From Lumbricus rubellus (lineage: Eukaryota > Annelida > Clitellata > Crassiclitellata > Lumbricidae): a DNA stretch of 64,000 bases. Both the position numbers and the translations under genes were made by a program. The notes beneath the pieces are model-generated. The model was not told the origin of the DNA, made no database searches, and worked only from the letters and a program-made list of their open reading frames with translations. Positions 17,601-32,400 of the stretch are shown piece by piece (within the stretch, counting starts at the first letter, position 1; each line of letters opens with the position of its first letter). The stretch lies in assembly GCA_945859605.1 (NCBI GenBank), contig OX243815.1, positions 33,590,910-33,654,909 of the forward strand, read 5' to 3'.

Positions 17601-20600
17601 TGATGGAGGATTTTATTGCATATGTCCTACTGGATATGCTCTGCTCCCTAATGGCCGAAACTGTACAGGTGTGAATTATTATTATTTATATTATTATTAT
17701 TATTATTACTGATATAATTATATGTCCTTATTTTCATTAAATTGGTAAGCGAAGTTCTGGTTGAGTTTTAGAAAGACTCTGCTTTCATGTGATTGCAAAT
17801 TTCTGCATCGCTTCCCCAGGCCCGCCGAGAGGGGGGGACAGGGGGGGCAAATGCCCAGGGGCCCGGCGACTTTTAGGGGGCCCGGCTACACTGAAAATAA
17901 AAATAATAATTACTATTACTTATTATTATTTATTATATATTATTATTATTATATTTTACTATTATTTTATGTCAATTATTATTGGGGGCAAATGCCCAGG
18001 GGCCCGGCGACTTTTAGGGGGCCCGGCTACACTGAAAATAAAAATAATAATTACTATTACTTATTATTATTTATTATATATTATTATTATTATATTTTAC
18101 TATTATTTTATGTCAATTATTATTATTAAACTGTCATTTAGGCTATAACCTAACGCGCCCAAGTAAAACAGAATATTGCACTAAATCGCGTTACAGGAAT
18201 GTCTGTTCAAAATAAATCTTAAACAAACAAGTCTTCAGGTTTTTCTTGAAGAGTGATAAAGAAGATGATTTGCGCATAGGCTAGAGTTTGGACGTCTATT
18301 CAATAATAATATTCTCTCGGGTCATAAGTTGATTGCTGGAGCCCAAAATTGAAATTATTATCGAAATTGTAGAAAGGCTTGGCTTTGATGTTAGCACTCT
18401 TATCTGCCATCAGAGCTTGTGAGTGTAATGCGGAAGTTGGAAGATTTTTCAGCAAGTTCAAGCAAATTAAAAGTAGATCTATTCAACGATCTGTCACGAA
18501 GCAAGACAGACTGAATGGTCTTGCAACTCTTGCAATCAGTAGCGGCGCCAGAGGGATTAGGGGGCTAACCCCAACCCAAAAAGCTATCGGTTTTTTACAT
18601 GCAAGCCTTAAATATTTTCGCATTTAGCCCCCCCCCCCCCCCATAAAAATGCGAGATTTCCACAAGATTTCGATCAAATTACAAAAAAAGGTCGTCGGAA
18701 ATTTTGGCGGATGAAAATGGAAAATTTCCAAAAGATTTAGACCAAATGACCGAAAAAGGTCGTCAGAAATTTTGGCCGATGAAAATATGAAAATGGAAAA
18801 TTTTCTCCACCCCCCAAGCTGAAACCCTGGTGCCGCCACTGCTTGCAATAGAATATGATCTTCCAAAATAATTTACCAACGAGGATAATATGAAACAATT
18901 TTGCTGCAGTTAAATGTAGAAAAAATGCTCTTTAATTACCATAAATTCATTTTTTTCTCATAATTTATATACATTTTTGTACATTCGACCCACACCTTTG
19001 TTATTTCTATATGATTTTATTTAAAGTTGCTCATAAAGCCTAAAGATAGTTTAGGGCCCGTGACTGCTCTGCCCAGGGGCCCGGAATTCCTGTCGGCGGG
19101 CCTGCGCTTCCCTACAGTCAAGTCACCACAACAAAAGCTTTGTGATGAACGTGCAGATAAATATCAAATTTCAGCAACAATATACTCACTACAATGTATA
19201 TATCTGCACTTGTTATAGCACCCCTTCAAGATTTCTACTCATAAGTGCTCCCGATTACAGAAATTGGTAAAAACACACAGAACTAAATAATTACAGAGAA
19301 CTTTAGTTGTATCAAAATTTTTAGATATTTAGATAGTTAATATTCATAATAATTATATACGAACTAATGTTTCTTTTCACGCTTTGTGTTACCTTTAGGA
19401 GTTTAGGTGTAGATGTTCTTGTGTTTAGAATTTGTAGAAGCGACTTTTGGATTGTCACCAGCTGTAGACAATGGCTTCATCTGGATACAAGTTTCTGGTT
19501 TTAGTGACTCTTTGTCTCCACAGTATGTCTGTGAAACGAGAAACAACAGTCTTAGATTCACAGAGCTCAGGTTGGTTATGAATCTCACGAAGGTGCTCTA
19601 TTTTTGAACACTAGCTTATTGGTGTCATAATTTTACATTTTAAACATCCTGTATAGCATTTTTTTCATGTGTTAGTTCATGCTCTGAATCTGCTACACTT
19701 CCATAATTTCCAATAAGATTAACCTATTTTTAGACCTTTAGCATCAATTGGGCTTGCAAGAAGTTTGTTTCTGTGAGGTCTGCAAAAGAGTTGCATAATT
19801 AGCTCCTAATTTTTCTCTGGTCATATCTACTTCTAGTTGTTTTCTGCTTGAATGAAATGCTTCAAATTGTTTTGTTAATCTGTCCAGGACCAAATTCCTT
19901 CTGAGCATGTTTTACTTGTCTTATTTTGACTTCATGTTTTCAACAGAGTTTTTTCAAGAACAAGATCTGAAGAATAAGATAATAATAAATAAATAAAGTC
20001 ATTTAATGCAGGGGTTCTCAACCGGTGTGTCGCGACACACTAGTGTGTCGCGAAACAACCGGAGGTGTGTCGCGTAAAAGTGGTGTGTCGCTGGTGTGTC
20101 GCGAAGAATTGGTGTGTCGCGACACACCAATTCTCACAGCATACAACCGTCGTTCTTGCATTACACTGACTTGTTCACTTTAGCAGTTTGGCACTGAATT
20201 GGCAGGCGTATAGGCTGTGAGAATATAGGCAATTCGAAGGACTTCATTTATCTATTCCATTTGATCTCAATCGGGAGCAGCCACAATGTTTGCCTTATAA
20301 GCCCACATGTACTGCCTATGTAGGCCTGCATGACATAGACTACAGTACATGTAAGTCTATAAGACGTCAGCGAGCGCACCGATTAAAATTATGTCCAATA
20401 CTGTAATCTTCGAAAACAATGGGGAAAATTATCCTGAAGAATTTTTTTGGCGATTCTAAAATTGATGACGCGGAAAAGTTCTTTGCGTATTCAGAGAGTG
20501 ACAATTTACAATAATAGGGCCTAAGAAAGGTGCAGAAGGTCCAGGACCCAAAAGTCCCAATGGCCTGTTTTTTAACTAAACAATTACTGTAGGCCTACGC

Positions 20601-21820
20601 ATTCCAGTTTCCGTTACAATTATTCGACGTTTTGAAAGGCGTTTATAGTTTCCGTAGTGTTCAGCTACCTTTATCCCATGTTTTCCTGTTTTGTATTGAG
20701 CTACCAGAGCTAGGCTAGTGGTTTGGACTAGGCCTATGGACAATTTATGCTTTTTTAAATCTAAAACTCATATAACTCATATAGGCTATGGCTATTTTCA
20801 GTCTTTAGTCTCAGTTGTTAGTAGAGCGTAGGCCCTAAACATGTTGTACTCACAAAGCCTGTGGATCCTCACCTAACTATGATCCAAGTAAAATCCAGGA
20901 ACGCAAATCTCGTTAGGTCATACAATTAATGAAGAGTCATAAAACGTTGTATAATCGTAAAATTTAGATTAGCAAAATTTTGAATGTTAGAATAATTAGA
21001 AAATAGAGAGCATTCAGTAGGTCTGTCTATCAACATTTAGTTATTAAAATTTGTAGAAATTTCAAATATAGGCCTATTATGTAAGCCTAATTAATTTTTT
21101 TCCACGATATTCACATGACAATTGCATGGTGTGTCGCAAAATTTGGTTGCAAGTTTAGGTGTGTCGCGCGCCAAAAAAGGTTGAGAACCCCTGATTTAAT
21201 GCACTTGACTCTTGACTTTGTAAGCCAATTGTTATTGTAATAAGAAATTTATATAGCATCACTTCATGCAAAACTGAGAGGTGCTGTCTGCTCTAGCCTT
21301 TGTCATTAAAAATGGCATTGAAAATGAAGATCAGTGAGTGAAGCAATACACTGAAAGCTTGAAGGGTGGATTGTGAAGCCAACCTGTGGATTCCCATTCA
21401 TGGTTGATGTATATCATACAGAGTTATAAGTAGGCTGATGTCAACGCTCAGAGTCTTTGGACAAGTTTGGAGCAAGATATGTATGTGCAATTTGTGCATA
21501 TAGCCATAAAGGATTGCATCTTTGGTGTGGCAATGCTTATCAGGCTGCGCACCCTCTTATGTGCATGATCTTTACCTCCCCTTTCCACTTGCATAGGCCA
21601 CTGTGCACTCAGTTGTCAATGGTGACTTTATGGGTTTTTTTCGCTCTGCAACAGTGCAGAGTCATTCTTTCTCTGTAGTTGGTCCAACAGGTTTCCCTTA
21701 AATATGCGGCACCTCCCAAACTGTTCTCAGTTTCACAAACTGTTGAAGACTGCTTTTTTCGTTTGATTCCTGCCAGAAACGCCTCTGAGTAGGTATCTTG
21801 AAGGGGTACTATATCAATTC

Positions 21821-21880
<60 letters not shown>

Positions 21881-23951
21881 GGTGTCGGGTGAAATATAAT
21901 GACACATAAATCCACTATTGTACTGTTGCTTTGCTTATTGTTCTTAATTAGCCAAGAAACTGGCAACAGAAAGCAGAACAGGACCAAACACCATCGGGTT
22001 GAGAATAATACATATATTTTATATACCTACATGCATACATACATGAATGCCTACATACATAGTATACAACTATACACACATATATTTACATACATACATG
22101 CATACATTGGCCTACAGAAGAGGAAGTGATGGTTTTCTTTTTCTTTTCACAGAGTCATCTGTCGATCAGTTGGTCTGTTTCCTGTTCGATTGTTGACCAG
22201 CCAATCAGACAGAGACCATCTTCAATCTGCTGACTTTGAGTCCGTTAGATTCTTCGGAAAGAATCTAGTGTGTGTTGGAGATGAGGAAAATATCCAGCAG
22301 TGTCGCATTGATAAATATGTGAAGGGGTCTGAATGCACTGCGGCTCAAATGGTTGCTATCCAATGTACTTCAGATGCAGGTTATTAAGTTCATCATGTTT
22401 TCTTTATATCATTCTTGAATGTACATTCACATTAAATAAAATTACTCATTCATTCATTCATTTCAAATATGCTGCTATTATACAGAAACCTGATGACTGC
22501 ATTAATAAGCCCATCTTATTGCATGCAGCTGTTTTTGCTTTACTATGATTGGTTGTAGAAAAGGAGAACTTTATGAACATATCAAGAGAAAAAATGCCTA
22601 GCAAGGTGTCCACTGCATCTGGTCTACTGTGTCAGTTAAACTCGACTCAGCTGCGGAATCGACTTTGTTCTTATCATTGCTTGACTGTTAAATTTTTATG
22701 TGCGGTTCTTACCTGTATATATGTGTGTTTGACGACAGCATATCTCATGAAAGGAGAGCAACATTTGCTATGTAAAGCTAGCAGGGTCTTAAGTTATAAG
22801 ATGTCTACAGACCAAAATGTGCCAAATTAATGCCCTTTGTGGCTCCAGTCGTACTCTTAACTACACATTTGTTTATGTTTGAAAACCAAGATGTTAAATG
22901 TTGGCACAACTAATTTTAATATTTAAAATTAATAATATTGAATTCATAATGCATATTTATATTGAAAATGTATGATGTAAGACTGTAGGCGTCTAGTGTC
23001 CACCTATGCTACTCTGCAAATGTTATTTTTGGGTGATAATGATCAAGAATAACAACAATATAAAGTCTTCCTTTTGCAGAAACAATGCTAGGACTGAAAT
23101 CTGTGAGAATGCCTCGGAGATTTGCTCTTGTTCGTCTGTCTGCTTTCTTTGAGCTTGGCATCGGATGGATGGAGCAGACTTTTCATCTGGCAAATAACTT
23201 TACCATGCAGTTAGTTTCTCCTGTTCTAAGGCCTACAAGTTAAAGTGATTGAACTAACTTTGCCAAGCTGTTTACTATTTTTTATATGTTCCATCACTGT
23301 AAACTGCTATTAATGGACAGTTTTTAACATTGCCTAAAAAGCATAACTCGGAAGTACTCTATATGCAGACTTTGCAGCGTGCTAAGAAGCAGTTCAGAAA
23401 GCTAACTTTCTAACATTTCATACTTTGTACTTTGTTGGGACTTTGTTTTCTAAATCATACTTTTATCGTGGACCAGTACCCGAGCAGCACTTCTGGCTTA
23501 CCAGGAAAGTTGTGATGATTTATCAAAAATGAAATTCTCTGCCCACAACTTGTGCACATCAATATGGATTTTGTGTATGCATCCTTGCTACACTAATGGG
23601 CCATAATAATCTAATCCAGAGGTGTCAAAGAGCCGGTCTGCATGCATGTCGACAATGTTTTTTGACCTGAAAGACTACACATGATTGGAGAATGAAAGTT
23701 TGAATTCATTATTTTTACGTCATAACAAGTGTCCTATGCAATGTTCGTGACTGACCAAGAATGTCAAAATTAAGATCAAAGTTAGGATCAAAATTATTGC
23801 ATTTTCTAAAACCTGTTTGCTCCATTTAAGATATAGTTTTCTTGTTATCTCTCCACAGGCCTTTCACGAAAAGCTGAAATCACTGCTTTTTACAAATCCT
23901 AACTCTCACTGTTACAACTCTAACAACCACACACCTTAGTCATCTGACTGG

Positions 23952-23986
<35 letters not shown>

Positions 23987-26374
23987 ACCCTTCGATCTTG
24001 ACTTTCTGCCTATCGATTCTTTTCCTAATAATCATCTGTGAATCAGCTGGTTCTCACAGCTTTGCTTTATTGGTGCTGTAGAAGTTTTGAGATTATGATC
24101 AGAATATAAATGCAGTGCTTTACAGTATTGTATTTTAGTTGTGGAGCTTTGACCTTGTTTACCTATTGTCATTGTTTGTTTTAAAAAATTGAGAATTCTT
24201 TTGACATATTCTGTGTATAACATTATAGAGTGGCATGTAATCAGATTGGACTGCAGCCATTTTATCTAAGTGGATGGTTTCCTTCTTCCCCAAGACCAAA
24301 CATTGAGTGCCAATCATCAGACATTAGTTCGTTGAACCAATGCAAGTTCTTTGTTATGAAGTCTCAGGATTTCCAGGTTATCTGTCTTCAAACAGGTGTG
24401 TAGCTTGAAATCGTTTTTCTCATGACACTTAATTCTACTTGTCTTTGAGGATTGCTACTCATGAAGCTCTCTTGCTCTAATGTCTTTAACTGGTTTCAGT
24501 CTTGAACGGAAAAAAATAGATTGTGTTTGAACTCGAGCAGTGGATTATAATAGTTAATTAATTGATTAATCGAATAAAAATTAAGGTTGATTATTTTCAA
24601 GTTGTATGATTAATTTTTTACTTGTTTCATGATATTAAGCAGTCATTTCTGGAGTTAACAGTATGGTGATAACAATGATAATTATGTGATATGCTTGAGT
24701 GGAAAATTGGATAAAAATGATATAAAAGATAAATCTAAAAAATGATGAAATTTGTAAATTTGATTAATTCAGTATCTGTTACATAATGCATGAAAACTGT
24801 TAAAAATTTAGTCTTGCATTATGTAACACATAGGCGTACGAGGCGGGGGTGCAGGGGGGGCAATTGCCCCCCCAAATTCGGGCAAGTTTGGTGGTTTTTT
24901 CGGGCAAAACAGACCCAAACGACTAAAAAAAGGTCGTCAAGTTTCGGGCAAGTCTGGTTTTTCGGGCAAAAATAGTCGCTTTTTGGCCGGAAAAATTTTT
25001 CGGGCAGAAGTTCAATCTTTGCCCCCCCCACTTCTGAAACCTCCCGTACGCCTATGATGTAACAGATGCCGAATTAATCAGATTTAATCATTTTTTAAAG
25101 TTTTATCTGTTGATTCATTCTTAATTATTACCAGCCATAGTTTGAACCCATCAAAAACTAAGTTTCTCATGTTTTGGCTCTACAACATTAAAAAAAATTG
25201 TCTTTTAATTATATACATCTAGGGTTCCAGGCATTGCTGCCACAAAGCACAGATGTTCAGTCCACAGTTTGGGCATTGGGTTTGACTGAGACTTTCATTC
25301 AGCAAACACATTAATCGTATGTTCAAAACTTCTACATCGCCCACAAAAGCAAAGTTGTGGGAACCAGCTTATTTACAATTATATCTGAACTCACCACATT
25401 GATGTATTTGATATGGAGAGTAGAAAGTGTTGATGGCTCTTTGAAGGACATCATCTGTCTCCATCTACTGAGCCTCTACACTAATCAGACAGATTGTGTA
25501 GTCCTAGGGACCACTACTACTGTTGTTAGAATCATAGGGATTGTCATTCATGGGCTAGAGTCATTGAAATTCACAGCCATCCAATCCATCTGTGTAGTTT
25601 GTAGTGACCTGCCACATGCTGTTGGTAGGGAAGCTAAACCCTTATATATGAAGGCACAGTTTGCACACATTGCACAGATATATATATAACTAGCTGAACC
25701 CGGCCACGCGTTGCTGTGGCTGAAAAGAGGCTCCCCTCCCCTTCCCCTCCCCCTGCCCCTCCCCCTCCCACTCCCCTCCCCCTCTCACTCCCCCCCTTCC
25801 CCTCCCTTTCCCTCCTCTCCCTTCGTCTCCCCCTTACCCCTCCCCCTTGACCTCCACCTCCCCTCCCTCTCCCCCTCCCCTCCCTTTCCCTCCTTCCCCT
25901 CCGTCCCCCTCCCCTTCCTCCTCCCCCTTGACCTCCCCTCCCCCTTCGCTCCCTTCCCATCGTCTTCGTCCCGCTTTCTCGGCTCCTTTCCTCCATCGCA
26001 CCGTCCATTCCAAGCCCAAAGGCCTCTTTGGGAAAAGGCCTAAAAGCGGCCTTTTTGGTAAATTAATCGCGACTCGCTTATGACGTCACAGCACGCCACC
26101 TCATTGATGTTTCGTCTGCTGTGTTTGGAGACAGCCTTTCTGAAATCTGGGAACCGTGTGGGACGTGTTGAATTTGCAAATGGCGGACGAACGGATTGCA
26201 AAGTTCACTTTTTGTGGAAACGATTGCGTTTTTTCGGGTGAAAAAATCTTAAAACACGGTGCTATTTGAATGGAAGGTTTTGGTAAATTTCCACAACAAT
26301 CGGTGCGTCAGTTTCGGCGTGGTGTTAACACGAACTATTGGAAAGTTTCATTTTTATTTATATAGATATGCAGC

Positions 26375-26422
<48 letters not shown>

Positions 26423-29400
26423 ATGCCTGCAAGATTGTCCAGAAGTTGGTCAAATTAGTTAATTTAAAGTCAGTTCAATTTGGTGAAATTTCTGCTTTAT
26501 ATGTCGTCAGGCTCTATAATTTTGTATTGCCCTTGCCAGATTGCCATCTGCTAGCTTGTATAACTTACTGGTTACTGCTGACTAACTTAGGCATATGATA
26601 TGGTTTTCATTTAATTTGCTGATTCTTTGTGAGGAACTGAGTATGATAAAAAAAAGTTATGTAAATCTCAGTATACTCTTTTCAGTAAACGTCATAGATT
26701 ACTCAGTAGGGTGGTTGCATCTGTAATGGTAAATTTTCAACTTCAGTTTTGTTCTTTCTCCAACCCGCCATTTGGTGCCACTTGGTAAAAGACTGATGTA
26801 GCCCAACAATTATCTCGATTGAAAAATATTTAGGACTAGCACAACGTGTTTGAAGTTTGGAATTTTACGAAATATCATCGTCTTTTTGAGTATAAGGATA
26901 TTAAGTCACATTTTTTAAAATATGACTAGTTTTAAGTGAAAGACAACATTATTTTACTCAAGCACAACTGACAAGTATGCTTAACTTCTACAATGTTGAT
27001 AGTGATCTATTACATATTCATATGAACAATTGAACATCACAATAGCATTTGATGCGTGAGTCTTTGAGATCGATGACCACAAACCTATACTAGCAAACCA
27101 ACACACTGCTATGTTCTTTTGATAGGTCTGATTTATATCCACAGGAATCCTTTGCTACACTAAAGGCTCTTTATTACATGCTTAACTGTAACACAAATTC
27201 TGATTATAACACAGACAAGGACCTCAATAATAGTTGAGCTACAGAAAAATACCGATAATATTTTCATTTACTGTGGCAATCAGAGCAGAATGACACTGCA
27301 CGTCACAGATAAAACCTGTAAAGGGCTGCTGTAAAGAAATGAATTAAAATAGATGTTGAAACCATAATTGAGATCATAATTTTTACATATTTATGAAATA
27401 CTCATTACCACATAGGAGTCAAACAGTAGTTTTTAAACAACTCCTAAAGAGAGCATCATAATTGAGTGCCTGGTCACATTATTGTCTATTTCATAAGATA
27501 TAATTTATCCCATTATAAAAGTATGCTTTTCGAGTTGACGAATGAACACAGAGTCAAACAATTGACACAGAAAGTGCTCTCAAGAGTGGACTCAAATTAC
27601 ACTGCCTTAATTAGCTATTGTAAATTAACTAGCTATTGTAAATTAACATAAAAGGCGATGGTGTCAAACACGTAAGCTATGTGCAGCTAAAATTTCTGCA
27701 TCATGCTCAGCAATCAGCTGATTCAGCCGAAACGGCAGTGGCCACCAGGACATCTCAGACGACCAACCAATCCAAGGGAATAAGTATTAGTATAGCACCC
27801 TCAAGGCAACACCCATTGCTACACTCTTGGTGGGAGATGAACACCTTCTTTGGGCAACATGCCGGAGATTTCACTTTGAGGGAAGTGTATCATGAAAACT
27901 ACACATAATCACTTTTAAAAAGGGCACCATAGCTTAAACTGATGCAAAGACCAAATGCAATTTAACTTGTGACTGTTGTGAGCAGAGTAATAATGTTTCA
28001 GGTTGAAAGCATATTAGCTTAAATCTGAGATACAAATTCGCATCTAAAATGGGTTGCTACTTTTTATTATTACACCAGTTCCTTGTATCCAGTAATCCCA
28101 TGAACAATGATGGTAGAAAAAGAAATATATATGAGGAATCAGACCTCATTTGGAATATTGGTCATTTTGCAGAATAAATTAATTAGTAGGACACAGATGA
28201 AACCACAACACATTTTATATTTATTACTATTACTGTTCCATTAGTGATACAGTCTAAGAATAGTAAGCTATTATTATCAATCAAGACAAGGTAAATATGA
28301 GAGAAGTTATCTCTGATGCTATTGCGGTGTGCTATACAAACTGAGAATTTCCTCTTGAAGTGGCGCTATATAAATTGATGATTATGATTACGATAACCGT
28401 AGCATCATTGATTCATTATGATGTAATGTGGATCTAATACAAGTAGTTGAATTGATTCCTGGTTTGAAGATTCCTGGTTGATCACGACTGTATACCTACT
28501 GTCTGAGCGTTAGAAGACTTGCTATTATAAGGGTAAAACTTTGATGGCGTTGTGCTAGTCCTAAATATTAATATTTTCTCTTAAAACTATTTGTGTGATG
28601 TTTCTGGGGAGAATGGAACCAAATGGCGCCTTGGAGAACATTCAATTCAAACTTTCATTTCTAACGACCACCCTATTACTCAGTTATATAAAGCACTGAC
28701 TGTGATATAATTTCCCTATGTATTACGGCTGTCTTCGTGTACGCTTGTTGCATAATGCATATAAAACTTGAGATTTTACAATTGCTTGGCTTTAGTAGGC
28801 TTTTGATGTGCTCTAGGTTTAGTGCATTCAACAGTTTTTCTTCCAAAAGTTGGTTTTACTGAAATGACTACACTAGACCGTGAGTCACAGGCTGTGGTGA
28901 CTTTTCATGTGTGGTCTTGTGCTGGTGCAAAAGTACGACTGATGAGTCGCAAAGGTGTCAAGAATAAGTTCTTGGAACTGCAATTGAATGCCTTCAATGC
29001 TCAGAACTATTCAGAGAATTTATACATATCCATCTGGTGAGTATGTTATGATGAATTCTGGTACGATAATATTTAACCCTTTAATGCCAGAGGGTATAGG
29101 ATTTCCCATACATTTTACTACACTCTCGGCATTAAAGGGTTAATAAACGATAAGATTTATTTGTTTTGGTTGCTGAAACTCTTTCTCTTCATAACTGTCT
29201 GCTCTGCTCTGTCGCTTGTGGCATTTTGTTCTCAGCTTAAGACTTACCTTTGCCTCATTGCTTAACTGTATTCAATTCATTGTCAATGAGCAACAGTATT
29301 GTAACCAACCGCCTTGATGACTCTTCCTTGATGACTCTTCCTTGATGACTTCCTTGATGACTCTTCCTTGATGACTCTTCCTTGATGACTTCCTTGACGA

Positions 29401-32400
29401 CTCTTTCTTGATGAGGATGGTGCTAACATCCTTTTTGCAATTTCGTCTTTCATTTAGTTTGCGTAGCTTCAAATTCATTCAACTATTATTGGCAGATTGA
29501 CATGTTCATTAGTTCAGAATTAAAAGTGATTTGAAGTTTGCTGAAAATTTGTGGTCTTTGGCACTCACTACAGAAAGTTATAGAAACATTGAGAATGCTG
29601 TTTGGGAGAATACACAAAGTATAAATGTCCTTAAATTGTCTGCACTTTGTTGGACTGACTTTATATTCTACCTCATACCTGCATTACAGGGAATGCATAA
29701 GAAATGAAAGCTGTTCTCCAAATGGTCAGTGGACTATTGGAAAGATATTTTCTTGCCGTGCACCGTACATGCTACAAACATCATTTTGGACAACCATAAA
29801 TTTTACGTTTCTTTCTTCTAATGTGTTGACAATTGAGTCATCTCTAAAAGGTCATTGGAAGAATGATGCTTTGCCTGAATTGAGGACATCTGTCAATCTG
29901 ACTTTGCCAATCAGTCAACATCTGCTGCCATTCATTGATTTTGGAAACAGTAACCATGAAATGATGCTAAAGATTTATCGAAAACCAGGTATCAATAAAA
30001 CATTTTAGAAATTGCTAATTGGTTCTTTTAATATGTTATTTACTTTGGTCTATAACCACATTCTGCGTTCAGATGTTACAACATCAAGCTACCATTTGCA
30101 TCAATTTTCCACTGTGTTCATTTTTTAAACTTCAGCAATTGCCTGACACAGTTGGTGAAAACACCCTGCTTGTCCAGTTCATCAACTCCTGTGACATCAT
30201 GCATAATTCACTATGTAACACGATTTCTGTTCGTGAGTAGTTAAGCGTTATTTGCTACTTGCTTATGTCTCAAAAGTATGCAAAATGAATGATTCCCTTC
30301 AGGCTTTGCTTTTGCGACCAGGACTTTCATTTTTTAAATTACCTTTTTCCAATGCAAACACAGGTGAATTTGTGGCATTTCTTTCACATAATTTCAGAAA
30401 AATAACAATAATTATATGAAACCATATGAATCCAAATTGACATGTATTCATAAGTTACAGTTATACACATATAGCCACGAAAGATTTAGAAGTGAGTAGG
30501 TTTTTAATTGTCCCTCCATTATAATGTGCTCGTCACACCAGCAGTTGCTGTGTGTGTGTGTGACTCTAAATAAGTATGTCAGTGTTGCATACATACTCTG
30601 ATCTCTTTCATACTCTATTTTATGCAGACTAAAAAGTCATTGGAAGAACATTTGACACTTTGCCTGAGGTTCATTTGCCTAGACTGTACAGAGAGACAAA
30701 AAATCTTTACCTTTAATATATACTTTACTGTTATGCCTGACATAAAAGTTGTTGACTTTATCAGATTGTGTTTAATGCTTGTTTACTGTTAAGTGATTTG
30801 CATTTGTGAAAATATTGAGAACAAACTTATGCTATAACCTCAGATGTCTGTTATGTTATCTGTGTGCTCTATAAGCTGTTAATTATTGTCTGATTTCAAG
30901 AAGAATTTCTCTTGATTTTTTTCTTACAATGTTTGTAGGCCTATTCACTACTCTTGTCATTATGAGTGTTGCTGCTGTTGTAATTATAGTGATCATTATA
31001 AATCATCATACACAGATGTATAGTACCGGTATATTTACTTAAATATATTAGAGTTCTTTCCAATGTTTCCATTCAATAGGTGTCAATCAGTGCCTGATGA
31101 ATCCAAGGACCGACAGCTATGTTCAGTGTGGCGATGAGTTTGTCAACCGCAGCCTGTGCCTGAGATGTGGCTGCTGTTGGATACAGGCTAGATGCTATTT
31201 TCCAAGATGTAATTAATTGTAATTCATTTTGCTAATTCATGTATTGGAGAAATGCTGTTTAGTAGTTTTTAGTAAATGTCTGACTGAATCACACTAGCAC
31301 TGCTGGATTGGCAACACAAATTTGTTCACATCTCCAGCTATATGCTGGAGACTTTACACTAGCTCCGTACCCAGCAAGTGCAATGAGTACAAGATCACTG
31401 GCTTAGTCAGCTGAGTCTCACCCCAAACTACCTGCAAGAGCTTTGCTGCCCCTCAGGTATTCAAGGTTACCACCTATCCACTCTGCAGAGAAGGACATAC
31501 TCTTACTTCCATTTGCATAAAGTACAACTTTGCAGAATCAAGCCATTTCGGTGGTGGGCCCATTGATCTGGAACATGCTCCTCTGGGAGTCTGCTATCTA
31601 GGAATCATACTGAAGCATCTATTAATAACTTGAAACTATTTTGGCTGTGCTGGAGTTAGAAGCACCTTTGAATAGTCCTTTGAAGGATGCTACACAGATT
31701 TATGAACGAATGAATTGGTGAAAGTTGGCATCAGATTCAAACTTCGCTATCTGTGTGTGAAGTCTTGCTCTACACCTCCATTTTTTGGACCCATTTATAG
31801 CCATTATCTGAAGATTCTTGTCAACTGTAATATCTATAAAGTACCTATCTACTTACAATGCTATAGAAGAATTATCAATTGTGATTACGAAACTTTGTTA
31901 TTTGACATTGTGTTTCCAGTTCTAGCTCTATAGAACAGCGATGTTTGAGATGTTTCACACTTTACTTTAATCAGACTGAGCTACTGTTGTAATTGCAAAT
32001 TGTACAGCATTTATTCGAGCTTCAACAGGACCAGTGACGTAACTAGCGTTGGGCTTGGGGGGCTTAAGCCCCCCCAAACGAAGCTGAAGCCCCCCCAAAA
32101 TGAAATCAAGCCTTATGCTTACGTCTAATTTAAATAGACTACCGCATGGACGGCGTACATGCAGTTACGGACGACCGGCCATGACTGCCTAAAAATGGCT
32201 CCATTTGAGGTCGACACAGCCAAAAATGCCCTGGTCGCTGGGGCTCCGCCCCAGACCTTGCTGGGGAGCTTACGGTAAAGAGAAAACTTCATTGTTATCC
32301 TGGTAGCTTGAGCCTTGCGACACTGAAAAACGACTTATTCTTACAATTTTCTAAACTTTTTCGTTCGCAAATAGCTGGCAAACAAGAGCCTTAAAATGGC

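Noticed and set aside
17761..18148. Two long overlapping frames of about 120 codons
   Set aside because: Generated by the 141-bp duplication and ATT-rich DNA of a hAT-like element; no splice or protein signal.
25634..26043. Long Gly/Arg-rich and Pro/Ser-rich frames on both strands
   Set aside because: They are translations of the (CCCCT)n tract inside a retroelement copy, with no start context or homology.
30073..30088. Using the stronger acceptor at 30072 for the exon before the trefoil domain
   Set aside because: It gives phase 0 while the preceding exon ends in phase 1; kept only as an alternative pending RNA evidence.
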